64,000 nucleotides of DNA from JBLMZI01 sp050258755 (GCA_050258755.1 JBLMZI010000007.1:186001-250000); one strand, 5' to 3'. Counted from the stretch's first letter, positions 1 to 8,877 are shown. The notes: generated by a model not told the origin, from the sequence alone. Numbers and translations are program-made.

Positions 1-230
1 TCACCGGTAATTGCACCGGTAACGGTACTTTTCGAAATACGGGCGTCAAGGCTGGTTGAAAATTGTCCAAGAACCTCTTCGGTAAGCGATTTTAACTTGG
101 ACATGTCTTCCGGACTAAGATTGTATGACTTGGTAGCGCTCGCGGGGTCCTTCAACAACGTCTGACGGAATTTCTCGTCACTGACTGCTTTTCCAATAAT
201 CTCCTGCAATATGTCTATCTCTCTTGTCAT
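1..230 (-). CDS. NHLP-type RiPP-precursor-like peptide (3' end outside window)
   Basis: Only the first 76 residues are visible; the gene runs off the left edge. It starts at ATG 228-230 (read on the minus strand) behind a GGGAGGAG ribosome binding site at about 237-244. The sequence has the look of nitrile-hydratase-like leader peptides (NHLP/Os1348-type): a helical N-terminus, LLKDP at 25-29, LSPEDM at 38-43, and LDARISKS at 61-68. Such leaders usually precede a short core peptide, which would lie beyond the window. Codon use (AGA, ATA, TTG) differs from most neighbours, fitting a fast-evolving or acquired gene. It lies downstream of, and co-directional with, a PqqD-M50-cNMP protein, so a precursor/processing pair is inferred. 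The family call is by motif only; it could also be a non-RiPP small protein sharing the fold. Confidence 0.6.
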   Translation of the reverse strand, partial: MTREIDILQEIIGKAVSDEKFRQTLLKDPASATKSYNLSPEDMSKLKSLTEEVLGQFSTSLDARISKSTVTGAITG

Positions 231-258
231 TCCCCAGCTCCTCCCTTCGAAATGATTG

Positions 259-277
259 TCCGCGTGATCAACGCGGA
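259..277. promoter_or_regulatory. Inverted repeat upstream of the precursor-like gene
   Basis: TCCGCGT at 259-265 and ACGCGGA at 271-277 are perfect complements around a GATCA spacer. The element sits about 30 bases before the start codon, just outside the ribosome binding site. It could be an operator or a small RNA hairpin in the leader; the sequence does not decide which. Confidence 0.4.
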
Positions 278-479
278 ACAGCCTCCATTCGAATTCACCT
301 GCCTTTCCTAAAACGGTTTAAAGACGCGGCCCGTGCTCTTCCTGTGCAAAAAACCAAGCCAGGAAGGCGGACTGATGGCCAGGAAAGTCATGGATCGCCA
401 AAACATCCAAAGAAATCATCTGGTTTCGAATTCGTTTGGGGAATCAGAAATGTACGTTAAAACATACGCTTATTGTCCT

Positions 480-508
480 ATTTTACCATTTATCCCCGGC
501 CAATTGAA
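480..508 (-). promoter_or_regulatory. Weak sigma-A-type promoter candidate for the precursor-like gene
   Basis: On the minus strand, TTCAAT (503-508) and TAAAAT (480-485) are 17 bases apart. The -10 is good and the -35 poor. If used, it would give the precursor-like gene a separate transcript with a leader of roughly 240 bases. Confidence 0.25.
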
Positions 509-534
509 GGAATATTCAAACAACAAAAAACGGA

Positions 535-3500
535 TTAGCTGCTGGTGGTGTTGGGGATGCCGGTTTTTTGCTGCGTATCAAGGAGACGCCGGGAGGAGAC
601 CTGTTCCAGACTGCGGCTCATAAGCAGATTTGCGCCAAAAACCTCATTAAAATCCTTTCGAGTCAAAGTCATAAGTTCACAGTCTTCCAGTGCACGGATG
701 GTAGATGTTCTAGGAATATTCAAGAGCAGTGCAATTTCACCAAAGTATTCACCCGGGCCCAGATAAGCCACCGGTTTATACTGGGATCCGTCCCAGACCA
801 GTACATCGACTTTACCTTGTTTAAGAATGTAGAAGCGGTCCCCGACCTCACCCTGCCGGATGATTGTTTCCCCCTTTGCCGCCAGCTGGACAGAGAATTT
901 AGACATTAACGAAGCGGTCTGATCTGCGGACAATTCCTCAAACAACGGCATCCGGCGTATTATATTGCTGGTTTCAATCGCTTGCTGGAAGCGGGCCTCA
1001 AGATCGTCGAAACGGGATGCAAGTGCCTTGAAATCCCTTTTGTCGAGAACAAACATTTCGGACAGGGTTTTTGCCCGTACCGACGCCGTACGTGGTATAT
1101 CCTTCAAGAGAGCGATTTCTCCAAACGAATCGCCAGCCGACAATTCGGTAACGATTTTGTCCTGGCCGTTAATCGGAGCGATCACTTCCACCTTGCCGAC
1201 TCTCATGATGTAAAACGTTTCGCCGATCTCCCCACGGGTGATCACGTTTTGACCGGGATAGAAGGTTTGGACTTTCAGCATGGATTTGATACCGCCGAGT
1301 TGGTTGGCAGAGAGCTCAGCAAACAAAGGGATTTTACTCAGCAGGAGGTCGTCAGCGTTCCGTTGAGCGTCTTCGCGGTTCAGATTGCTCGCCCAGGGCA
1401 GGGCTTGAAGCAGGTATTGATCGGCAATCTCGCGGCTCTGCCAGTATAAACGGTCGTAGGACGCCATTATGGTTCGTTCGATTATGGTTATGCCGACCAG
1501 CGAGGTGATCTCGGTAATCACCCGGGCCAAAAGCACCCGGCATACCTCCGCTGTCTCGACGATTGGTATCTGGGGCTGGTGGTCATACACGGTTTCATCG
1601 GCAAAGGTTATTTGATATCCGGCGGAGATAGCGAACAGATTCAATTGATCTTCCAGCAGCTTTGCGTGCCGTTTTCCGCCCATGGAGCAGAAACGGCGGT
1701 ATAGAGCCTGGTAGAATTGTTTAAACACGCTGTATAAGAGATCCCGTTCAGTTGTGGCATATTGGATGGTATCCTGTCGGTCCCATCCCGTTAGCCGGCT
1801 TAGTATCACGTTATAAAGGAACAGCCCGCTGACTGTCAGCAGAACCGAAAGCAGATACAGTGTCTCCAACCGGACCAGACCGCCGGGTATCACGTGCCAT
1901 ACTGTGTAGACATGCTGCAAAACACCAATCAGGTGGACTGCCAGGCCAGCGGCGATTAAAATCCAGGCATATTCGAAATCAGTGCCAAGGTAGGTCATGA
2001 TGTTGGAAATCATCAGAACCAGTGCGACGAAATGAAGGTAGACCGCAACACAGACAATTATCACGTTCCAGAGTGATACCAGATCGGTGACGCCCGGATT
2101 CCAGGCAAGAACCGGAATCAGCGGTATGAAAGCCAGCGCGATGCCGGAAAACAAAACTGCCTTTTCCGTATTCGAATAGGACTTCAGATCATTATTGGAA
2201 AAGACCACCGAAACGCCGGCAAAGAGAAATAGTCCGAAAAGCGCCAGCATTGTAAGTTCGATGGTGAATGAGTCGAACCGTGCCGGGGTATAGCCAAAAG
2301 CGTTTAGGAAACGAAAAGCAAAAGGAAAGACCAAAAAAGCAAGCGCAAGCTGGAAAAGGCTGAACAAGGATTCAAGTTGGGATTTACGGTAATACCTCAG
2401 AATTGATCTAACCAAATAGATTCCGATGCATAGACCGGCGACCGCGATACAGGCAAACAAAGCTGCCGACTGTTTGTCGGGAAGCTTAAGTGCAAGTAAA
2501 CCGCCAACAATCAGGATAGTAAGTAAAAGGAGCGCGGCAAAAACGTTGATCGCAGGCCTGAAAACACCGGTGCGGTTTAACCAGCCCAACATTTTTCGCA
2601 CCGCTTCAAGCAGTTGGTTTATGACCGCCATTGCGATCGGGAGTCCCATGCCGACGATCAGCACACCCAGCAGAATATAGGATACGACCCCGCCTTTGTG
2701 CCATAGATCCGCCGCCATTTGGGCCAGTCTGGTTTTCCAGAAATAAAGTGCCATCAGAATGGCCAGTCCGGACCATACGGCGGCCAGAAGCCCGTAGACG
2801 GTCATGATCACTTCTTCCCGGCTCCATGGTTGGCGCTGGGCGAGCTTTTTGGCCAGATCAGTCTTAATGAAATGGAGTGATCTGGCGCGCATCATCGGCA
2901 TTTCCAGCCAATCCATCAGCATAAAGTAGCCATCCAACTCCATCAGGGGATTTAGGTTCATAAAAACCGATAAATAGGCCAGGAATGCCATTTTAAACAG
3001 AATTGAATTGAACGGACTGCCTGGAAAGTGTGCGATAAGAATAGCGCATAGTCCGGCCAGAATGAGACCGGAATATGGTCCGGCCCAGGAAACGTTCATC
3101 CGGGCCCGGCGTGGTTCCATCCAGATATCCATCGTATCGACGAAAAAGGCTGGCAGGCCAAAATACATCAGAAATCCGCCCCGCCGTACCTCCCGGCCGT
3201 AAGACTTGCACGAATAGGCGTGGGATGCCTCGTGAATGGAAAGCACGACCGCATTGATCAGGATTAATGTCACAACCCCCAGCTTGTATGAGTTATTCTG
3301 CTGAATAAAGTTGTACTGTCCCAGCGATAGAATCTGATAAAAGCAGAACATGCCGTAGAATGTGGCAATCAGATACAGGAGCCGGGCGGGCCAGGTCGCA
3401 AACAGAAAGAAAAAGCTTCGATAGGTTGCTGAGATGAAGCCGTCGATCCCGTTTAGCGCGATTTCAAACTGCATAAAGCCCGACCAGAGCGCATTCAGCC

Positions 3501-3996
3501 GATGGCGAAGCGACCTGGATTCCAACTGGCGGGTCAACGGGCCGTAGGTCTGCATCGGCGCATCGGACAGAAAATGATTGTCCTTCAGCTGCGCGATCAG
3601 ACTCCCGATGCGGGCAAACGCAAACGCGCCAAAAGCCCGGAAGTATTCAACAACCAGATCTTTTACCGTTTTTTCGCCATCGATTTGATGCCAGACAAAA
3701 TAGTCATTCGGGGTCAGCTTCATGTAGGTGCCGGCGGTTGGATTCTTCAGCACATAGTATTCTTCGCCGGAAGCGGTAGTCAGATGGGCAATATCGGTGT
3801 CTTCCGCCCGGGCCGGCCGGTACTGGGCGAAATCCAGACGATCACGCAAAGTCCGCCACAAGGATGGGTTGGCTCCGCTATCGTTTTCAGCCCACTCGTC
3901 ATCGGCAGGCGGAAGGTATGCTGGAACGGACTCGGCGGCATCAGCCAGCGACGACCATAATGGCGATGGCAGCGGTAAGTTTTCCTGCATCGACAA
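535..3996 (-). CDS. PqqD-like / M50 site-2-type metalloprotease / double cyclic-nucleotide-binding fusion protein
   Basis: A 1153-residue membrane protein with three parts. Residues about 65-147 resemble a PqqD/RRE-type peptide-binding domain (KNPTAGTYMKLTPND, then a helical end). Residues about 170-760 are strongly hydrophobic with many membrane segments and carry the M50 signatures: HEASH at 255-259 (HExxH zinc site) and LDGYF at 354-358 (third ligand Asp355). Residues about 890-1130 hold two cNMP-binding domains, each with an intact phosphate-binding cassette (FGEIALLKDIPRTAS and FGEIALLLNIPRTST). Known families predict a membrane-embedded zinc protease; the PqqD part suggests leader-peptide recognition and the C-terminus suggests control by a cyclic nucleotide or similar ligand. 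The neighbouring NHLP-like peptide is a plausible substrate, which is inference. The start is ATG 3994-3996. Confidence 0.85.
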   Translation of the reverse strand: MSMQENLPLPSPLWSSLADAAESVPAYLPPADDEWAENDSGANPSLWRTLRDRLDFAQYRPARAEDTDIAHLTTASGEEYYVLKNPTAGTYMKLTPNDYFVWHQIDGEKTVKDLVVEYFRAFGAFAFARIGSLIAQLKDNHFLSDAPMQTYGPLTRQLESRSLRHRLNALWSGFMQFEIALNGIDGFISATYRSFFFLFATWPARLLYLIATFYGMFCFYQILSLGQYNFIQQNNSYKLGVVTLILINAVVLSIHEASHAYSCKSYGREVRRGGFLMYFGLPAFFVDTMDIWMEPRRARMNVSWAGPYSGLILAGLCAILIAHFPGSPFNSILFKMAFLAYLSVFMNLNPLMELDGYFMLMDWLEMPMMRARSLHFIKTDLAKKLAQRQPWSREEVIMTVYGLLAAVWSGLAILMALYFWKTRLAQMAADLWHKGGVVSYILLGVLIVGMGLPIAMAVINQLLEAVRKMLGWLNRTGVFRPAINVFAALLLLTILIVGGLLALKLPDKQSAALFACIAVAGLCIGIYLVRSILRYYRKSQLESLFSLFQLALAFLVFPFAFRFLNAFGYTPARFDSFTIELTMLALFGLFLFAGVSVVFSNNDLKSYSNTEKAVLFSGIALAFIPLIPVLAWNPGVTDLVSLWNVIIVCVAVYLHFVALVLMISNIMTYLGTDFEYAWILIAAGLAVHLIGVLQHVYTVWHVIPGGLVRLETLYLLSVLLTVSGLFLYNVILSRLTGWDRQDTIQYATTERDLLYSVFKQFYQALYRRFCSMGGKRHAKLLEDQLNLFAISAGYQITFADETVYDHQPQIPIVETAEVCRVLLARVITEITSLVGITIIERTIMASYDRLYWQSREIADQYLLQALPWASNLNREDAQRNADDLLLSKIPLFAELSANQLGGIKSMLKVQTFYPGQNVITRGEIGETFYIMRVGKVEVIAPINGQDKIVTELSAGDSFGEIALLKDIPRTASVRAKTLSEMFVLDKRDFKALASRFDDLEARFQQAIETSNIIRRMPLFEELSADQTASLMSKFSVQLAAKGETIIRQGEVGDRFYILKQGKVDVLVWDGSQYKPVAYLGPGEYFGEIALLLNIPRTSTIRALEDCELMTLTRKDFNEVFGANLLMSRSLEQVSSRRLLDTQQKTGIPNTTSS

Positions 3997-4023
3997 AGCC
4001 CCCTTTGCGGTGCCTGGTGATGA

Positions 4024-4236
4024 CTATTTCAGTTCCTTCATTTCGATTGGCTCTTCTTTGGGTTTGCATACGCCGCAGTATAAGGCGTCAGCGGTAACCA
4101 GGGCTTTGGTGATCTGTTCTTGATTGACATACAGCGAGATGATGCTGGGCATCGTGCGGGCGTGTTGTTTGCAAATCGCCCGGCCGCAAAAAATACAGGT
4201 TCCATGGGCAGGTCTTTCGCAGTGCCAGCAGTTCAT
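4024..4236 (-). CDS. Small B-box-like zinc-finger protein
   Basis: A 70-residue protein starting at ATG 4234-4236, chosen because AAAGGAG lies 8 bases upstream; a start eight codons earlier would place that site inside the gene. Metal-ligand-like residues are C3, C6, C14, C17, C22 and H25, with a further pair C54 and C57, a spacing reminiscent of B-box or other treble-clef zinc fingers. It ends 27 bases before the M50 fusion gene on the same strand, so the two probably share a transcript. Function unknown; such modules usually mediate protein contacts and sometimes sit at the N-terminus of membrane proteases. Confidence 0.75.
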   Translation of the reverse strand: MNCWHCERPAHGTCIFCGRAICKQHARTMPSIISLYVNQEQITKALVTADALYCGVCKPKEEPIEMKELK

Positions 4237-4425
4237 GATAGTCACTCCTTTGCCCTGCATTAAGAAATTGGAGATGATTATTCTCTATATTTTTCGACAA
4301 AGCTGTTTTGTTCTCCTCTTCAATCCGATCATGCTTTCGGTAGTCGAGCTACCGGCTTTTTACCGTATCTGATACAATAAATTCGATAGAAGTTGGCAAC
4401 AATCACGGCTTGGAGTGTTTTTGCA

Positions 4426-5043
4426 ATGATTGAAAGCGCATTGAAAGCGATTCAGGGCCGGCAAGCGAATATTATGGGACACGAAGGCGCCTTTAAATCA
4501 GCGGTGGCTGTCCCGTTGATCATGGAAGACGGAGCCCTTAAAGTTCTTTTTGAAAAACGGGCCGCAACTTTGAGCGCACAGCCGGGGGAGATCAGCTTCC
4601 CGGGCGGTAAAATCGAGCCCTTTGAAACCCCTCAGGCAGCGGCGCTCCGCGAGACCTGCGAGGAACTTGGTCTTGTTCGGGAAGATCTTGAGATGGTCGG
4701 CCCGTTGGACGTTCTGCTGACGCCGTTCGGACTGATTATTTACCCCTTTGTGTGCCAGATTCAAGAAACAGCCGATATTAAGCCTAATCCGGCCGAGGTG
4801 GAAACCGCGTTTACGGTGCCGCTGAGCTATCTCATGCAGGTGCGGCCGATAAAAAAGATGGTTTCGATGAAAATGGCCCTGCCGCCCGATTATCCGTACG
4901 AGCTGATCCCGAACGGCAAGGATTACCCGTGGCGCGAAGGGTACTACCCGCAATATTTCTACCAATACCAGGACTGGGTGATCTGGGGGTTGACCGCGCG
5001 CATTCTGCATCATTTTCTTCATTTAGTCAAACAAGACGGATAA
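4426..5043 (+). CDS. Nudix hydrolase, CoA-pyrophosphatase type
   Basis: A 205-residue protein. The Nudix box is complete at about residues 61-83 (GGKIEPFETP then LRETCEELGL), giving the Mg2+-binding REXXEE core. Just before it, FEKRAATLSAQPGE-SFPGG matches the layout of the NuCoA motif of coenzyme A diphosphatases (NudL/YeaB), although Gln stands where His is usual. Likely role: hydrolysis of CoA, oxidised CoA or a related nucleotide in the cytoplasm. The ATG at 4426 is preferred because GGAG (4412-4415) precedes it; an in-frame TTG at 4393 has no such site. It begins a tight operon with the zinc-type ABC transporter, nine bases before the next gene, although no functional link is obvious. 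Confidence 0.85.
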   Translation: MIESALKAIQGRQANIMGHEGAFKSAVAVPLIMEDGALKVLFEKRAATLSAQPGEISFPGGKIEPFETPQAAALRETCEELGLVREDLEMVGPLDVLLTPFGLIIYPFVCQIQETADIKPNPAEVETAFTVPLSYLMQVRPIKKMVSMKMALPPDYPYELIPNGKDYPWREGYYPQYFYQYQDWVIWGLTARILHHFLHLVKQDG

Positions 5044-5052
5044 GGTGGTACG

Positions 5053-5979
5053 ATGAGCGACTACAGACAAACAGAATTCCGGAAATGGCGTTGGACTGCG
5101 GTCTTGACCGCGCTTGCGCTGGCCGTGCTGCTGCTGGCCCCGCTGGGATGCTCCAATAAGCCTAAAACGGTGGAAAGCCCGAATGAAATCGTGATTGTGA
5201 CATCGTTTTATCCGGTTTATATCATGACCATGAACATCGCGGCCGGCATTCCCGGTGTCCGGGTGGTGAATCTAACCCCGGCTGCGGCCGGATGCCTGCA
5301 CGATTATCAATTGACCCCGGATGATTTGAAACGGCTTGAAACCGCCCGCTTTTTGGTGATTAACGGGGCCGGCATGGAAAGCTTCCTTGATCGGGTCAGC
5401 CAGCGGAAAGGGCTGACTGTGATCGAGGCCTCGAAGCAGATTCCCCTGAAGAAAACGATTTCCGGTGAGCCGAACCCGCACGTGTGGCTCAGCGTACCCA
5501 ACGCGATGCGGCAGGTGACCAATATCGGGGAACAGCTGGCTGCCGCCGATCCGGCGCACGCGGCCGCGTACCGGGCGAACATGAAGCGCTACCTCGAAAA
5601 ACTGGCGTCGTTGGATGAGAGGATGCGCAGTGCGCTCAAACCGGCAGCTGGAGCGCGGATTGTCACCTTCCACGAGGCTTTTCCGTACTTCGCGGATGAG
5701 TATGGCCTGACCGTTGCCGCGGTCGTCGAACGCGAGCCCGGTGCCGAGCCGAGCGCGGGGGAATTGGCGCGAACCGTCGAGCTGATCAAAAGCTCGGGCA
5801 TAAAGGCGATTTTCGCGGAACCTCAGTATTCCGCCAGGGCAGCGGAAACCATTGCCCGCGAATCAGGCATTCGGGTGTATCAGCTTGATCCGGTCGTCAC
5901 CGGACCGGCGTCCCTTGATGCTTATATCGATATCATGAAGCGTAATACCGAAACCCTGACGGAGGCCTTGAAACCATAA
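5053..5979 (+). CDS. znuA: Zinc/manganese ABC transporter, substrate-binding lipoprotein
   Basis: A 308-residue ZnuA/cluster-A-I binding protein. A hydrophobic signal runs from about 14 to 32 and ends in a lipobox with Cys33, so it should be anchored outside the membrane. Metal ligands expected for the family are present: His83, His143, His207 and an acidic fourth ligand (Asp279, or Glu256). The His-rich loop typical of many Zn2+-specific ZnuA proteins is absent, so Mn2+ or Fe2+ remain possible substrates. The ATPase and permease genes follow with one-base overlaps, forming a complete importer. No clear Zur or MntR operator was seen upstream of the operon. Confidence 0.9.
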   Translation: MSDYRQTEFRKWRWTAVLTALALAVLLLAPLGCSNKPKTVESPNEIVIVTSFYPVYIMTMNIAAGIPGVRVVNLTPAAAGCLHDYQLTPDDLKRLETARFLVINGAGMESFLDRVSQRKGLTVIEASKQIPLKKTISGEPNPHVWLSVPNAMRQVTNIGEQLAAADPAHAAAYRANMKRYLEKLASLDERMRSALKPAAGARIVTFHEAFPYFADEYGLTVAAVVEREPGAEPSAGELARTVELIKSSGIKAIFAEPQYSARAAETIARESGIRVYQLDPVVTGPASLDAYIDIMKRNTETLTEALKP

Positions 5980-6779
5980 TGGCGATTTTAAAAACCGCGA
6001 ACAGCTGTAACTTCTGCTGCACCCAGCTGCATCAATTCGGAGTTCAAGCTGGAAACCAGGTGCTGCTGGAGGATATCAATCTGCATCTGCACTGCGGTGA
6101 ACTGACGGCCTTAACCGGGCCGAACGGAGCTGGCAAAACGACTCTGTTACGGGCTATCCTGGGCGAGATACCGCATACCGGGACGCTTTCCTATCTGGAC
6201 GCGCTGGGGAGTAACGCCGGGCGTCCCCGAATCGGCTATGTACCGCAGCGATTTGACTTTGACCGCAGTTCACCGGCCAGTGTGCTGGATTACTGTGCGG
6301 CGTGCATCAGCAAAATGCCGGTCTGGCTGTCCCGCACCAAAGCCACCCGGTCACGGGTGACCCGGAATCTGGCCCGGGTCGAGGCGGAGCATCTGATAAA
6401 CCGTAGAATCGCTGATCTCTCGGGCGGAGAACTGCAGCGGATACTGCTGGCCTGCGCCCTGGATCCGGTCCCAAACCTTCTATTGCTGGATGAACCCGTA
6501 TCCGGGGTAGACGCCCACGGAATGAACGTCTTCTACGACATGGTTTCCGCGTTTCGTTCGGAATACGACCTGTCGATTATTCTGGTTACTCACGATCTGG
6601 ACATGGTCGCCGAGCATGCCGACCGGGTAATACTGCTTAACAAAACCGTACTGGCCCACGGCACCCCGGCCGAATTGAACGCCAACGAGCATTTTGCCCG
6701 GTTATTTGGCGCGGCCGCGGCTCCCCTGGGGCGGCACAGCGTCCGCATTACCCACCATGAGAGGGGGCCAGGGGAATAA
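5979..6779 (+). CDS. znuC: Zinc/manganese ABC transporter, ATP-binding protein
   Basis: A 266-residue ATPase with Walker A GPNGAGKTT (47-55), Q-loop Gln90, signature LSGGELQR (147-154), Walker B ending in DEP (171-173) and H-loop His205. It powers metal uptake with the flanking binding protein and permease. Its ATG overlaps the stop codon of the binding-protein gene by one base, pointing to translational coupling. The N-terminus has a small Cys-rich stretch (Cys10, Cys13, Cys14) not usual for the family; whether it binds metal is unknown. Confidence 0.92.
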   Translation: MAILKTANSCNFCCTQLHQFGVQAGNQVLLEDINLHLHCGELTALTGPNGAGKTTLLRAILGEIPHTGTLSYLDALGSNAGRPRIGYVPQRFDFDRSSPASVLDYCAACISKMPVWLSRTKATRSRVTRNLARVEAEHLINRRIADLSGGELQRILLACALDPVPNLLLLDEPVSGVDAHGMNVFYDMVSAFRSEYDLSIILVTHDLDMVAEHADRVILLNKTVLAHGTPAELNANEHFARLFGAAAAPLGRHSVRITHHERGPGE

Positions 6780-7612
6780 TGGAGATCTGGTACCGTCTGG
6801 TGGAACACCTGCTCCCGTTTGGGTGGGTTCAATACGATTTTATGAAGAACGCGCTTCTTGCAGTCATACTGGTGGCACCCATCTTCGGACTGACCGGGAC
6901 CATGGTGGTCAATAACCGGATGGCTTTTTTCTCGGATGCCATCGGCCATGCCGCGCTGACCGGCATCGCCCTTGGAGTGCTCCTGAACCTGGCCGATCCG
7001 CTCTGGGCGATGATCATTTTTGCGGTTATTCTTGCTGTCCTGATGGTGATGGCCCGGCTTCGCACCGAAGCTTCCCCGGATACCACCATAGGCGTCTTTT
7101 TTGCCACCGCGGTGGCGCTTGGGATCGTGATCCTGTCGCGCGGCGGGGGCTTCAACAAGTATTCGCGCTATCTGATTGGTGATTTATTAAGCGTAACACC
7201 AACCGATATCGCCATGCTGCTTGGTGTCTGCATCATTGTCCTGCTTTTCTGGGTGTTCTTCTACAACCGCCTGTTTCTCACCAGTTTCAACCCATCGGTC
7301 GCGGCCAGCCGCGGGATTCGGGTGGTTCAGGTCGAGATCGTTTTTGCGGTGATGATCGCGCTGGTTGTGACCGTGTCGATCCAATGGGTCGGCCTGTTGA
7401 TCATCAATTCGCTGCTAATTCTGCCAGCCGCGGCTGCCCGCAACATCACGCGCAGTATGAAAGCATATAACGCAGCCGGGGTTCTGATCAGTCTGTTATC
7501 AGGGATAACGGGACTCATCCTTTCTTATGCATGGGGAACGGCGACCGGCGCTACCATAGTGCTGGTCACGTTTGCGATCTATGCGGCGACCGCATGGATG
7601 CGTGTACGATAG
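6779..7612 (+). CDS. znuB: Zinc/manganese ABC transporter, permease
   Basis: A 277-residue integral membrane protein of the ABC-3 family with about eight to nine hydrophobic segments. It shows the family's conserved early stretch (FFSDAIGHAALTG) and the cytoplasmic coupling region. It forms the channel for the metal importer with the two preceding genes, and its ATG overlaps the ATPase stop by one base. An inverted repeat just downstream closes the operon. Confidence 0.92.
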   Translation: MEIWYRLVEHLLPFGWVQYDFMKNALLAVILVAPIFGLTGTMVVNNRMAFFSDAIGHAALTGIALGVLLNLADPLWAMIIFAVILAVLMVMARLRTEASPDTTIGVFFATAVALGIVILSRGGGFNKYSRYLIGDLLSVTPTDIAMLLGVCIIVLLFWVFFYNRLFLTSFNPSVAASRGIRVVQVEIVFAVMIALVVTVSIQWVGLLIINSLLILPAAAARNITRSMKAYNAAGVLISLLSGITGLILSYAWGTATGATIVLVTFAIYAATAWMRVR

Positions 7613-7616
7613 AAAG

Positions 7617-7637
7617 AGCCGGCACTTGGTGCCGGCT
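7617..7637 (+). terminator. Hairpin ending the Nudix-znuACB operon
   Basis: AGCCGGCAC (7617-7625) pairs perfectly with GTGCCGGCT (7629-7637) around a three-base loop, five bases after the permease stop. The following stretch is only moderately T-rich, so it may be a weak terminator or a 3'-end stabiliser. Confidence 0.55.
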
Positions 7638-7683
7638 GGTGTTGGTTTGAGTATTAGAAACCGATCCGCAGGTTGATTCCCGC

Positions 7684-8877
7684 CTACGAACGCAGTGAAA
7701 AACGAACGATTCTTATCTTATCTGCGGCCGCGTTCCCTTGTCCGGGGACCAATCCTTTCGCGACGAACAGAAATGAATCCTTTAAGCGGATCTGAAAAAG
7801 ATCGGTGCAAAGAATGCCGATATCGGTACCGGTCCAGGTTTGGCCATAATCCCTCGAGAGCAGGAGATTGCCGTCAACGGTGGCCGCTGCAATCCAGCCG
7901 CCGGTCAGGTAGGAAACGGCCGCAATCCGGCAGGGCGCCTCAGTTGGACTGAGTGCGAACTTATCGGGGTTAATCTGGCGCCAGGTTATGCCTGAATCGA
8001 ACGAAAGGATTAGGTTGCCCGGTTTGGTCGCGTCATAGGCAAGAATGACCGGCCGGCCGTTACTTTCTGTAGCAAGCTGCAGTCTCGGCGCTATCCACTT
8101 GCTGTTTGGATCGGTCTTGTCCTGTTTGTAGATTTCAAAAAGTTTAACTTCCGGGATGTTTTTCTGGGCAGAGGTATCAAGCTTGATGATTCGCAGGTTG
8201 CCGTCGGTGATCAGAGCAAGCACCGTATTGCTGTCCAGGATCAGATAGTCCATAACATCCATGGCGACCTGATTTGTCCAGGTCTTTCCTTTATCCTTGG
8301 ACAGTTTTAGGTTGGACCCCTGAAGATAAAGCGATAGTTTTCCGGCTGTTTGAATTCTGGTTCGCCGCGGAAAGACACTATTGGTCTGGGTGAACGTCCA
8401 ATAACCGCTGGAGGCTGCTAGCGCCGCCCCTTTACCAACATACCATGCATAACCGTCGGCGCTGACCAGGGTTGTCGTCTTGGCGCCGAACTTTGCGGTT
8501 ATCATAAATCCGCCGCTGGAGGTGCATTTCAGGTTTTCCAACAAAGGAGCTTCCTGGACCCAGGTTTTATCTTTTTGCAGTTGCGCCTTTCGCCAATTCT
8601 GTCCGGAGTCAGCGCTGTACAAGATCGAGTAACCGCCTGTATCGGAGTTTTTAGCGAGCGCAACCACGACACCGTTCGCAGCTGCCTTGGGTGATGGGTA
8701 AATAGACTGGATTTCAAAGGCGGTACTAGGTATTGAGAGTTTGGAGAATCCGGTTGATGCATAGGCGGCCGGGGCACCGGGAAGGACAGCGAAAACGAAG
8801 AGTGCCAGGAGGACGGTCAGCCAGTGCGAGTTCACCCGGAAGGGGCTTCTTTGAGGCGGCAGGCCGATGTTCAACAT
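7684..8877 (-). CDS. Secreted BNR/Asp-box beta-propeller protein
   Basis: A 397-residue protein with an N-terminal signal peptide (hydrophobic core about residues 20-40, cleavage likely near AYAS). It contains at least four Asp-box/BNR-like repeats of the S-x-D-x-G-x-T-W kind (SADSGQNW, SKDKGKTW, SFDSGITW, SRDYGQTW), which form turns in sialidase-type or photosystem-stability-factor-type propellers. No sialidase active-site set was recognised, so an enzymatic role is not claimed. The start at ATG 8877 is chosen because AAAGGAG lies seven bases upstream; the GTG three codons earlier overlaps that site. It is divergent from another secreted propeller protein. Likely extracellular or wall-associated; ligand unknown. 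Confidence 0.8.
   Translation of the reverse strand: MLNIGLPPQRSPFRVNSHWLTVLLALFVFAVLPGAPAAYASTGFSKLSIPSTAFEIQSIYPSPKAAANGVVVALAKNSDTGGYSILYSADSGQNWRKAQLQKDKTWVQEAPLLENLKCTSSGGFMITAKFGAKTTTLVSADGYAWYVGKGAALAASSGYWTFTQTNSVFPRRTRIQTAGKLSLYLQGSNLKLSKDKGKTWTNQVAMDVMDYLILDSNTVLALITDGNLRIIKLDTSAQKNIPEVKLFEIYKQDKTDPNSKWIAPRLQLATESNGRPVILAYDATKPGNLILSFDSGITWRQINPDKFALSPTEAPCRIAAVSYLTGGWIAAATVDGNLLLSRDYGQTWTGTDIGILCTDLFQIRLKDSFLFVAKGLVPGQGNAAADKIRIVRFSLRS

Larger units (their letters stand above)
231..534. other. Intergenic region between precursor-like gene and M50 fusion gene
   Basis: About 300 bases without a convincing gene. Short open frames on both strands lack ribosome binding sites and recognisable motifs. 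It holds a 7-bp inverted repeat (259-277) just upstream of the precursor-like gene and a weak minus-strand promoter candidate (480-508). No clear terminator follows the M50 fusion gene, so the two genes may also be co-transcribed. Confidence 0.5.

Noticed and set aside
224..623. Overlapping open frames on the plus strand at the left edge
   Set aside because: No ribosome binding site, no motifs, and they overlap the precursor-like gene and the end of the M50 fusion gene on the other strand.
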